Assembly: GCF_049671045.1 (NCBI RefSeq)
Contig: NZ_JBATUH010000127.1
Coordinates: forward strand, 18,352-82,351
DNA: 64,000 nucleotides
Reading direction: 5' to 3'
DNA from: Parvibaculum sp049671045
GTDB taxonomy: Bacteria > Pseudomonadota > Alphaproteobacteria > Parvibaculales > Parvibaculaceae
In this document: in pieces, positions 18,011 to 25,481 of the stretch
Layout: each line of letters opens with the position of its first letter
Position numbering within the stretch: position 1 is the first letter of the stretch
Made by a program: the position numbers and the translations under genes
The notes under the pieces: generated by a model
Database searches by the model: none
Told to the model about the DNA's origin: nothing
Seen by the model: only the letters and a program-made list of their open reading frames with translations

Positions 18011-19216
18011 ATGAGCCTGAGCAAACAGGAGCTCGACGAATTCCGCAAGGAGGTGCGGGCCTGGTTCGAGGAGAACAAGCCCGCCGATCCGGGATTTCTG
18101 CTGCCGCAATCTTTCATGGAAGTGGGAACCGACGAGCAGTTCTATTTCCTTCGCGACTGGCAGCGAAAGGTCTATGAGGCTGGCTATCTCGGCATGGCAT
18201 GGCCGAAGGAGTATGGCGGCGGCGGCAAGCCCCAGCAGCTTCAGGACATCGTGACGCGCGAGATGGTGCGCCAGAAGGTGCCCTTCATGATGAACACGAT
18301 CGGCCTCAACTGGGCCGGTCCGCTCATCCTCAACATGGGCTCGGACGAACAGAAGAAGGCTTACATTCCGGGCATTCTGAGCGCCGAGGACATCTGGTGC
18401 CAGGGTTTCTCCGAGCCCGACCATGGTTCCGATCTCGGCAATGCGCAGCTCAAGGCGGAGCGCGACGGCAACGAGTTCGTGCTCAACGGCAGCAAGATCT
18501 GGACGAGCCTCGGCGTGCACGCGAAGTACATGATCCTGCTCGCCCGCACCAATCCGAATGCGAACAACAAGTATGAAGGGCTGAGCTTCTTCCTCATCCC
18601 CATGCGCATACCGGGCATCGAAGTCGTGCCGATCCGCAAGCTAACGGGCGAGTATGGCTTCAATCAGACCTTCTTCACCGATGCGCGGATCTCCGACACC
18701 TGCCTCATCGGCAAGGAAGGCGGCGGCTGGCAGGTCGCCATGGCGACGCTCGCCTTCGAGCGCGGCGCGGTCGGCGGGCAGGCCGGCGGCCATTCGATGA
18801 TGAGCAAGGAAGTGGCCGAAGTCGTGGCGCTGGCGCGTGTCGCGCAGCGCAACGGGCGGCCCGCCATCGAGGATCCGCTGATCCGCGACAAGCTCGTCCA
18901 GTTCATCATGGAGGAGCGCGGCCAGTCGCTCAATTCCTCGCGCGCACGCATCAAGGCGCTCACCGCCGATCGCCCGGCATCGATCGCCATGTCGTCGAAG
19001 CTCGTCGGCAGCGAGTATCAGCGCCGCCTCAATCAGTTCGCGCTTTCGCTACAGGGCGCAAACGCCGCCTATTATGTGGGCGACGATCTCGCCTATGAGC
19101 GCGGCCTCTGGCAGCGTTCCTATTTCAATGCCTTCTCCGCCACCATTGGCGGCGGCACCAGCGAAATTCAGCACAACATCATTGGCGAGCGTGTTCTCGG
19201 CCTGCCGAAGAGCTAA
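18011..19216 (+). CDS. Acyl-CoA dehydrogenase, catalytic subunit of a heteromeric pair
   Basis: A 401-residue acyl-CoA dehydrogenase of the PimC/FadE large-subunit type. It has the FAD segment GFSEPDHGSDLGNAQLK and the WTSLG substrate-wall motif. The candidate base is the glutamate in TLAFERGAVGG, with an intact C-terminal GGGTSEIQHNIIGERVLGLP. It starts with ATG 18011 after GGGACGACGA. The next gene, 15 bases on, encodes a dehydrogenase-like protein lacking those catalytic elements, so the two probably form an alpha2-beta2 enzyme as described for steroid and pimeloyl-CoA dehydrogenases. Within the atu locus the substrate may be a shortened terpenoid acyl-CoA (inference). Confidence 0.83.
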   Translation: MSLSKQELDEFRKEVRAWFEENKPADPGFLLPQSFMEVGTDEQFYFLRDWQRKVYEAGYLGMAWPKEYGGGGKPQQLQDIVTREMVRQKVPFMMNTIGLNWAGPLILNMGSDEQKKAYIPGILSAEDIWCQGFSEPDHGSDLGNAQLKAERDGNEFVLNGSKIWTSLGVHAKYMILLARTNPNANNKYEGLSFFLIPMRIPGIEVVPIRKLTGEYGFNQTFFTDARISDTCLIGKEGGGWQVAMATLAFERGAVGGQAGGHSMMSKEVAEVVALARVAQRNGRPAIEDPLIRDKLVQFIMEERGQSLNSSRARIKALTADRPASIAMSSKLVGSEYQRRLNQFALSLQGANAAYYVGDDLAYERGLWQRSYFNAFSATIGGGTSEIQHNIIGERVLGLPKS

Positions 19217-19231
19217 GTGAGACGTAGGACC

Positions 19232-20362
19232 ATGCAGGACACAAACAAAAGACCGACCATCGAGTTCAGCGAAGAGCAGGCGCAGCTCCTCGAAGTTGCG
19301 ACGAGCTTCTGCGCCGACAAGTTCCCGCTCGACCGCACGCGGGCGCGCATTGCTGCGGCGGAGGATTTCGATCGGTCCGTGTGGCTCGAGATGGCCTCGC
19401 TCGGCTGGCTCGGCGTCGCGGTGCCCGAGGAGTTCGGCGGCAGCGGCCTTGGTCTCGCCGAGGTCGTGACCATCGTGGAGCCGATGGGCCGCTACCTGGT
19501 GGGCACGCCTCTCACATCGACCACGCTCGTCGCGCAGGCGCTCATCAAGGCGGGAACGGACGCGCAGAAATCCGAGTGGCTGCCGGCCATCTGCGAAGGC
19601 GCCATCGGCGCGCTCGCGCTGACGGAGCCGAGCGGCGACTGGAACCTCGCAAACCTTGCGAGCAGGGCGGTGCGCAGCGGCGACAAGCTGACGCTTTCGG
19701 GCACCAAGACATTCGTGACGGACGCCGCTTCCGCCGATCTTGCGATCGTCTCGGTGGCGCTCGACGGCGCGCCCGCGCTCGTTCTCCTCGATCGCGCGGC
19801 GCTTGCCTCCGCGAAGATGGAGCGCGAGACGGTCATCGACGAAACGCGCCGTTCCTACCGGGTGAAGCTCGATGGGGTGTCGATCCCGGCGAGCAATCTT
19901 CTCGATCCGGCGAAGACGGCCGATTGCCTCTCGCATCTTGATCTTGCCGCCTGCCTGCTTCTCTCCGCGGAGATGTGCGGCGGCGCGAGTGGCGTCATCG
20001 ACGTAACGGTCGAATATCTGAAGACGCGAAAGCAGTTCGAGAAATATATCGGCTCCTATCAGGCACTGAAGCACCCGACGGTGGATGCGCTGCTGGCGAT
20101 GGAGGCGGCGCGCTCGCACCTCTATTACGCAGCAGCGGTTTTCGGCAAGGGCGAGGAGGGCGAGATAGCCGTCCGCATGGCCAAGGCGCAGGCGAGCGAT
20201 GCGCTTGCCTTTGCCTCCGACCGCGCCATCCAGTTCCATGGCGGCTTCGGCTTCACCTATGACTGCGACGCGCAGCTTTATCGCCGCCGCGGGCTCTGGT
20301 GCGAATATCAGCATGGCGATGCGGCTCATCATCGCCGCCTGCTTGCCGATCTGCTTTTCTGA
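19232..20362 (+). CDS. Acyl-CoA dehydrogenase-like, non-catalytic-type partner subunit
   Basis: A 376-residue PimD-type acyl-CoA dehydrogenase. The fold is clear (N-terminal helical bundle, PEEFGGSGLGLAEVVT, middle beta-domain, KTRKQFEKYIGSYQALKH helix). However, the mid-helix glutamate is absent and the C-terminal GGTSE motif is replaced by CEYQHGDAAHHRR, so it probably supplies structure and FAD/acyl contacts to the preceding gene's product. ATG 19232 is preferred over a GTG at 19217; ribosome site support is modest. Its stop is only 6 bases from the convergent hyfI-like stop, with no visible terminator between. Confidence 0.82.
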   Translation: MQDTNKRPTIEFSEEQAQLLEVATSFCADKFPLDRTRARIAAAEDFDRSVWLEMASLGWLGVAVPEEFGGSGLGLAEVVTIVEPMGRYLVGTPLTSTTLVAQALIKAGTDAQKSEWLPAICEGAIGALALTEPSGDWNLANLASRAVRSGDKLTLSGTKTFVTDAASADLAIVSVALDGAPALVLLDRAALASAKMERETVIDETRRSYRVKLDGVSIPASNLLDPAKTADCLSHLDLAACLLLSAEMCGGASGVIDVTVEYLKTRKQFEKYIGSYQALKHPTVDALLAMEAARSHLYYAAAVFGKGEEGEIAVRMAKAQASDALAFASDRAIQFHGGFGFTYDCDAQLYRRRGLWCEYQHGDAAHHRRLLADLLF

Positions 20363-20368
20363 TCGGCG

Positions 20369-20896
20369 CTACTTCCTGGCGGGGCTTGTCGTCTCGAGCA
20401 GAGCGACGAGCCCCTTCAGAAGTTCAAGCGGCGAGGGCGGGCAGCCGCGAATGTGAAGATCGACGGGAATGACCGCCGAGACGCCGCCCACGATCTTCGG
20501 GCTCGGCGCGAAAAGCCCCCCATCCACAGCGCAATCGCCGATAGCGATGACCCATTTCGGGTCCGGCGTCGCGGTCCATACCCGTTCCAGCGCCTCGCGC
20601 ATGTTTTTCGTGACGGGGCCCGTCACCATCAGCACATCGGCGTGTCGGGGCGATGCAACGAAGTGCAGGCCGAAGCGCTCGAGATCGTAAAAGGCGTTCG
20701 AGAGCGCATGCATCTCGAGTTCGCAGCCATTGCAGGAGCCGGCATCGAGCGCGCGGATCGAGAGGCTGCGCCCGAGCCGCCGGCGCGATGCGCGTTCGAG
20801 CGCGGCCGCGAGTTCGGCCATGGCCTTGTCGTCCACCGAAGGTGCCTGCTCCGTCAGCGGTCCGCGTGTCAGATTACGAAAGAGAATTTTGCGCAT
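20369..20896 (-). CDS. hyfI: Ehr/hydrogenase-4-like small subunit (HyfI/NuoB family)
   Basis: A 175-residue [4Fe-4S] subunit related to NuoB and HyfI. The four cluster ligands are all present: C55 and C58 (GSCNGCE), C122 (IGDCAVDGG) and C152 (RGCPPSP), so the N2-equivalent cluster should form. No membrane segment or Tat signal is seen, as expected for a cytoplasmic-face subunit. Last gene of a six-gene minus-strand operon, 11 bases after the large subunit. The symbol denotes homology only; because its large-subunit partner lacks nickel ligands, the complex is unlikely to be a hydrogenase. The upstream region may also serve quinone or another acceptor, as in complex I. Confidence 0.88.
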   Translation of the reverse strand: MRKILFRNLTRGPLTEQAPSVDDKAMAELAAALERASRRRLGRSLSIRALDAGSCNGCELEMHALSNAFYDLERFGLHFVASPRHADVLMVTGPVTKNMREALERVWTATPDPKWVIAIGDCAVDGGLFAPSPKIVGGVSAVIPVDLHIRGCPPSPLELLKGLVALLETTSPARK

Positions 20897-20907
20897 GGCG
20901 TGTGGCC

Positions 20908-22398
20908 CTAGAGGTCGTGGCCGGAATAGGCGCAGTTGAAGGATTTGTTGCAGATTGGAAAATCGGCAACTATGTTGCCCTCAACGACGTTTTCGAGCAC
21001 CGGCCATTGAAACCATGAAGGATCGCGCAAATGGCAGCGCTCGATCCGGAGGTCGCCGGAAAGCCGGAGCCAGACGAGAATGTCGCCGCGAAATCCCTCG
21101 ACCATGGCCATGCCTTCGCGCGGCTCACCCGCGAAGGGCGCGGGCTCGGCGCGCAGCGGCCCTTCGGGCAGACGATCGAGGATTTGCCGAACCAGCGAGA
21201 GCGATTGTTCGACCTCCCGTATGCGCACCCATACGCGCGCGTCTATGTCGCCTGCGATGAGGACTGGCACGTCGAATGTGAGCGCGCCATAAGGCGCATA
21301 GGGCAGCGAATGCCGCGCGTCGAATGCGCGGCCCGATGCGCGCCCCACATAGCCACCACAGCCGAACTGGCGGGCAAGCGCCGGCTTCAATATCCCGGCG
21401 CCGACGGTGCGATCCTGAAGCGATGCCGTGTTGTCGTAGAGTTCGATCAGCTCTGGAAACTGGCGTCCCGCCTCGGCGATGAGCGCGCGGATGCGTTCCG
21501 CCCCGTTCTTGGTGAGATCGGCCGCGACGCCGCCGGGGACGATGCACTCCTTCATCAGCCGATGGCCGAACGAGGCATGCGCCGCGCGCAGGACATTCTC
21601 GCGCAGAACGCCGCATTGGGCGTGCATGAGCGCGAAGGCCGCGTCATTGCAGATCGCGCCGATATCGCCGAAATGGTTTGCGAGCCGCTCGAGTTCGGCC
21701 ATGAGCGCGCGCAAGTACATGGCTCGCGGCGGCGCCTCGATGCCGAGCGCCGCCTCCGCCGCGCGGGAGAAGGCGAGCGCATAGGCTACCGTGCTGTCGC
21801 CCGACACGCGGCCTGCGAGCCTCGCCGCGTGATCGAGCCCGGCGCCGGACATCAGATCCTCGACACCCTTATGCGCGTAGCCGAGCCGCGCTTCGAGACG
21901 CACGATCGTCTCGCCATTGATCGTGAAGCGGAAATGTCCGGGCTCGATGATGCCGGCATGAACGGGGCCGACCGCGAGCTGATGCAGCGCCTCGCCTTCG
22001 CTCGGCAGGAAGGTGTAGGGCGCGACCTTGTCGCTCGCGTCTCCCCATCGGCCGTGGTCGAGCCAGGGTCTTTCATCCGGGCATCCTTCCGCCGTGAGCC
22101 CGAAGAGATCGCGCGCCGCGCGCTCGAGGCGAAGCGCGGGCGGATGCGCGGCGGCGATCGAGGGATAGCGCCCATCCTCGCAATCCAGCGTGACGACGGC
22201 GAGTTCATGCGTCAGTTCGTCGAGCAGCGCGGCATGGACTTTATTTCCATCGGCCCAAAGTCCGCAGAGCGTCGGGCGCCCTTCCGCGAGCTGCGGGCCG
22301 AGCTGCCGCCACGCCTCGACGTCGAGTGTCACGCGCGGCCAGGGCCGGTGCGAAGGCGCGGGCCGCCCCTTCGCGAGAATGTCGGAAAGGATTGTCAT
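20908..22398 (-). CDS. hyfG: Ehr/hydrogenase-4-like large subunit lacking the NiFe-site cysteines (HyfG/NuoCD family)
   Basis: A 496-residue fusion of a NuoC-like N-domain (about 1-120) and a NuoD/large-subunit domain. The typical landmarks FTINGETIVRLEARLGYAHKG and LRALMAELERLANHFGDIG are clear. In NiFe enzymes the L1 motif is RxCGxC; here it reads R197-V-S-G-D-S202, with both cysteines serine. The C-terminal DPCxxC is replaced by CNKSFNC (C483, C489), close to the end, so spacing is C-x5-C rather than C-x2-C. Nickel binding is therefore improbable. Translation starts at ATG 22398 behind AAGGAGG. No maturation protease (HycI/HyaD type) or hyp gene is in the window, consistent with a nickel-free subunit. 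Confidence 0.88.
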   Translation of the reverse strand: MTILSDILAKGRPAPSHRPWPRVTLDVEAWRQLGPQLAEGRPTLCGLWADGNKVHAALLDELTHELAVVTLDCEDGRYPSIAAAHPPALRLERAARDLFGLTAEGCPDERPWLDHGRWGDASDKVAPYTFLPSEGEALHQLAVGPVHAGIIEPGHFRFTINGETIVRLEARLGYAHKGVEDLMSGAGLDHAARLAGRVSGDSTVAYALAFSRAAEAALGIEAPPRAMYLRALMAELERLANHFGDIGAICNDAAFALMHAQCGVLRENVLRAAHASFGHRLMKECIVPGGVAADLTKNGAERIRALIAEAGRQFPELIELYDNTASLQDRTVGAGILKPALARQFGCGGYVGRASGRAFDARHSLPYAPYGALTFDVPVLIAGDIDARVWVRIREVEQSLSLVRQILDRLPEGPLRAEPAPFAGEPREGMAMVEGFRGDILVWLRLSGDLRIERCHLRDPSWFQWPVLENVVEGNIVADFPICNKSFNCAYSGHDL

Positions 22399-22416
22399 CG
22401 TGCCTGCCTCCTTTCC

Positions 22417-23865
22417 CTAGCCGAGCAGATGCGCGACATGCTGAAACCACGCGACGAGAGGCGGCGGCAGATAGACGCCCGCGGCAAGCACCAGCGCAAG
22501 ATGCGCGAAGAGCGGCACGTAGGATGCGCGCACTGGCGCCACGCGTCCCGTCGGCTCTCCGAATGCGATGCTGCCGATCCACATGAAGAGCGCGCCGAGC
22601 GCGACGAAGAGGCCGAAGGCGAGCGGGATCGCCAGCAGCGGTTCGCGCGCGAAGGTCGAACTCACGATCAGGAATTCGCTCATGAAAACGCCGAAAGGCG
22701 GCAGGCCCGCTATGGCTGCGACGCCGGCGATGAGCCCCCAGCCGAGCAGCGGGTGGGACTCGCTGAGGCCGCGAATATCCGCAAGGCGCTGCGTGCCCTT
22801 CACCTGCGCCACATGCCCGACCGCGAAGAAGATCGCGGACTTCGTCAGGCTGTGCATCGTCATGTGCAGCAGCCCGGCGAAATTTGCGAGCGGGCCGCCC
22901 ATGCCGAAGGCGAATGCGATGATGCCCATATGCTCGATCGACGAATAGGCGAAGAGCCGTTTGATGTCGCGCCGCCGATAGAGCATGAAGGCGGCGAAGA
23001 TCAGCGAGGCAAGCCCCATGGTCACGAGCAGCGGTCCGGGCGCGAGCGCTTCCGGGTTGCCCGCAAGCAGCATCTTGAAGCGCAGCACGGCATAGAGCGC
23101 CACATTGAGCAGAAGCCCCGAAAGAACGGCCGAGATCGGCGTCGGGCCTTCTGCATGCGCATCGGGGAGCCAGGCGTGGAGCGGCACGAGTCCCGCCTTC
23201 GTGCCATAGCCGAGCAGCAGGAAGATGAAGGCGACATTGAGAAGCGCCGGATCGAACTTCGCGACATGCTCCATGAGCACGGTCCAGGCCATCGCCTGCG
23301 GTCCCTCTCCGATGACGGGCAGCGCCGCCATATAGACGAGGATCGTGCCGAAGAGCGCCAGCGCGATGCCGACGCTGCCCAGGATGAAATATTTCCACGC
23401 CGCTTCGAGCGCTTCATGCGTGCGATACATGCCCACCATGAGCACGGTGCTCAGCGTGGCAAGTTCGACCGCGACCCACATGAGGCCGAGATTGTTCGAG
23501 ACCAGCGCGAGGTTCATGCCGAACATCATGATCTGATAGGTCGCGTGGTAGAAACGCAGATAGGCAGGCGTCAGCCGCCCGGTTTCGAGTTCGTGCCCGA
23601 TATAGCCCGCGCTGAAGGTGCTGGTCGTGAAGCCGACGAAGGCGTTGAGCACGATGAAGACGATATTGAGATCATCGACGATGAGATAGGCGCCGGGTTC
23701 CGGCCGCTCGACGAGGAGCATCGCTGCGGCGGCGAGCGTGAGGAGCGAGGCAAGCGCGTTCAGCGCGGCGGCCGCCCTGTAGCCGGGAATGAGGATGAGA
23801 AGCCCGGCGGCAGCGAAGGGAACGATGAGAACCGCCGCGAGTGCATCGAAGGCGAAACCCGTCAT
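22417..23865 (-). CDS. hyfF: Ehr/hydrogenase-4-like proton-translocating subunit (HyfF/NuoN-NuoM family)
   Basis: A 482-residue, strongly hydrophobic protein with about 13-14 membrane segments and the antiporter-type signature: WVAVELATLST glutamate (TM5), GYGTKAGLVPLHAWLPDAHAEGP with the lysine and histidines of the broken-helix region, and a later HSLTKSAIFF lysine. These charged residues form the proton path in complex I and Mrp antiporters. The start overlaps the hyfE stop (ATGA). It should pump ions across the cytoplasmic membrane when driven by the peripheral arm. Confidence 0.9.
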   Translation of the reverse strand: MTGFAFDALAAVLIVPFAAAGLLILIPGYRAAAALNALASLLTLAAAAMLLVERPEPGAYLIVDDLNIVFIVLNAFVGFTTSTFSAGYIGHELETGRLTPAYLRFYHATYQIMMFGMNLALVSNNLGLMWVAVELATLSTVLMVGMYRTHEALEAAWKYFILGSVGIALALFGTILVYMAALPVIGEGPQAMAWTVLMEHVAKFDPALLNVAFIFLLLGYGTKAGLVPLHAWLPDAHAEGPTPISAVLSGLLLNVALYAVLRFKMLLAGNPEALAPGPLLVTMGLASLIFAAFMLYRRRDIKRLFAYSSIEHMGIIAFAFGMGGPLANFAGLLHMTMHSLTKSAIFFAVGHVAQVKGTQRLADIRGLSESHPLLGWGLIAGVAAIAGLPPFGVFMSEFLIVSSTFAREPLLAIPLAFGLFVALGALFMWIGSIAFGEPTGRVAPVRASYVPLFAHLALVLAAGVYLPPPLVAWFQHVAHLLG

Positions 23866-24524
23866 CGCTGATCCTCCCTGACCTGATCGAGCGCGCGCAC
23901 ATCGACCGTGTCGAAGCGTTCGCGGATCCGGAAGAGGAAGATACCTATGACGATGAAGGCGATCAGGATGGAGAAGGCGACGCTGATCTCGACGACGAGC
24001 GGCATGCCTTTCGCGCCGGCCGCAGCGAGGATGAGACCGTTCTCGAGCGACATGAAGCCGACGATCTGGCTGACGGCATTGCGGCGGCTGACCATCATCA
24101 GAAGTCCCAGCAATACGACAGAGAGCGCGAAGGCGATGTCCTCACGCGCCAGCGGATCGGCTTCGGCCGTCACCCTCAGCATCACGGCCATGGAAAGCGC
24201 GATGAGCGCCATCGCCGCGAGCATGATCGTGCCGATGCCGATCACCGTTTCGACCTCGCGATGGATGCCGAGGCGAACGATCATGCGGTGCAGGGCGACC
24301 GGAATGATGATCGCCTTGAAGACGAGCGCGATGCCTGCGGTGATGTAGAGCTGCGAGGCGTGTTGAATGTAGGCCTGCCATGCGACCGAGAGCGCCAGCA
24401 CGACGGCGTGGAGCGCGAAGACATTGAGCAGCGCGTAGAGGCGATCCTGATAGAGCATCATCACGCTCACCAGCACGAGCCCGCCTGCCAGCATATGCGC
24501 GATATCGAAGGTCAGATGTTGCAT
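23862..24524 (-). CDS. hyfE: Ehr/hydrogenase-4-like membrane subunit (HyfE)
   Basis: A 220-residue protein with about seven predicted membrane segments. The C-terminal half resembles NuoK (SLENGLILAAAG carries the conserved membrane glutamate) and the N-terminal half is the HyfE-specific extension. Start ATG directly follows the hyfC stop (TAGATG) and its stop overlaps the hyfF start, so it is tightly coupled. It is probably part of the ion path linking hyfF with the hyfC/hyfB module. Confidence 0.88.
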   Translation of the reverse strand: MQHLTFDIAHMLAGGLVLVSVMMLYQDRLYALLNVFALHAVVLALSVAWQAYIQHASQLYITAGIALVFKAIIIPVALHRMIVRLGIHREVETVIGIGTIMLAAMALIALSMAVMLRVTAEADPLAREDIAFALSVVLLGLLMMVSRRNAVSQIVGFMSLENGLILAAAGAKGMPLVVEISVAFSILIAFIVIGIFLFRIRERFDTVDVRALDQVREDQR

Positions 24525-25481
24525 CTAGAAACTCCCCGACACGAAACGCAGGAGAACAGCGAGCAGGCCCAGCATGAGCGCGGCGCTGAGAAAATTCGGA
24601 ACCCGGAAGACGCGCATCTTGGCAACCGTCGTCTCGAAGAAGGCGAGCAGCAGCCCCGCCGCGCCGAGCTTGAGCGCATAGATGCCGGCACCGGCGAGAT
24701 GCGTGGCGAGGCTCGCGCCATCCGGCGTCAGGCCCCAGGGCGTGAAGACGCAGATGATGATCGAAATGTAGAGAAGGAGCTTCAGCATCGCCGCAAGCTC
24801 GATCATGGCCAGATGGCGGCCCGAATATTCGAGCACCATCGCTTCATGCACCATGGTGAGTTCGAGATGCGTCGCCGGATTGTCGATGGGTATGCGCGCA
24901 TTCTCTGCAATGGCCACCATGACGAGGGAAATGGCGGCAAGCCCGAGCGAGACGCGCAGCCCCACCTCAGGCGACAGCATGAAGCCCGCTATGGTCGAGA
25001 GTTGCGACGAGCCCGCGATGAGCGCGATCGTGAAGACGATCATGATCATGGCGGGTTCCGCGAGCGAGGAGATCATCATTTCGCGGCTCGAGCCTATGCC
25101 ACCGAAGCGCGCTCCGGCGTCGAGCCCCGCCAGCGCGAGCATGAAGCGCGCGCTGCCGAGAAGCGCGATGATGGCGATGAGATCGGCCGACCAGCTGAAC
25201 ATGAGGCCGGTGGCGAATGTCGGCACGAGTGCCGCCGCCACCCAGGTCGCGGCGAAGACGAGATAGGGCGCCACGCGGAAGAGCCATGAGGCATTCTCGG
25301 CAAGCACTGCGTCCTTTCGCAGCAGCCGCGCGAGGTCGCGATATGGTTGCAGCACGGAAGGCCCGCGCCTGCGCAGGAGGCGCGCCTTCGCCTTGCGCAC
25401 GAAGCCGGTGAGGAGTGGCGCGATGAGCAGCACCAGCGCCATCTGCGCCGTCTGGATTGCGAGGTCGGCGATCAGGGCCAT
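24525..25481 (-). CDS. hyfC: Ehr/hydrogenase-4-like membrane anchor subunit (HyfC/NuoH family)
   Basis: A 318-residue NuoH-like protein with about eight membrane segments. The conserved cytoplasmic loop AENARIPIDNPATHLELTMVHEAM is present; in complex I the equivalent region lies beside the quinone and N2 cluster. ATG 25481 lies inside the last codons of hyfB (10-base overlap), and the length equals that of HyfC, so longer readings upstream are not used. It should couple the peripheral hyfG/hyfI arm to the antiporter-like subunits. Confidence 0.88.
   Translation of the reverse strand: MALIADLAIQTAQMALVLLIAPLLTGFVRKAKARLLRRRGPSVLQPYRDLARLLRKDAVLAENASWLFRVAPYLVFAATWVAAALVPTFATGLMFSWSADLIAIIALLGSARFMLALAGLDAGARFGGIGSSREMMISSLAEPAMIMIVFTIALIAGSSQLSTIAGFMLSPEVGLRVSLGLAAISLVMVAIAENARIPIDNPATHLELTMVHEAMVLEYSGRHLAMIELAAMLKLLLYISIIICVFTPWGLTPDGASLATHLAGAGIYALKLGAAGLLLAFFETTVAKMRVFRVPNFLSAALMLGLLAVLLRFVSGSF

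Noticed and set aside
21031..23871. A 946-codon open frame on the + strand across the Ehr operon.
   Set aside because: It is antisense to hyfG and hyfF, which have clear conserved motifs, ribosome sites and coupled starts. The frame is rich in Arg, Asp and His, typical of the reverse of high-GC genes, and has no recognisable domain.
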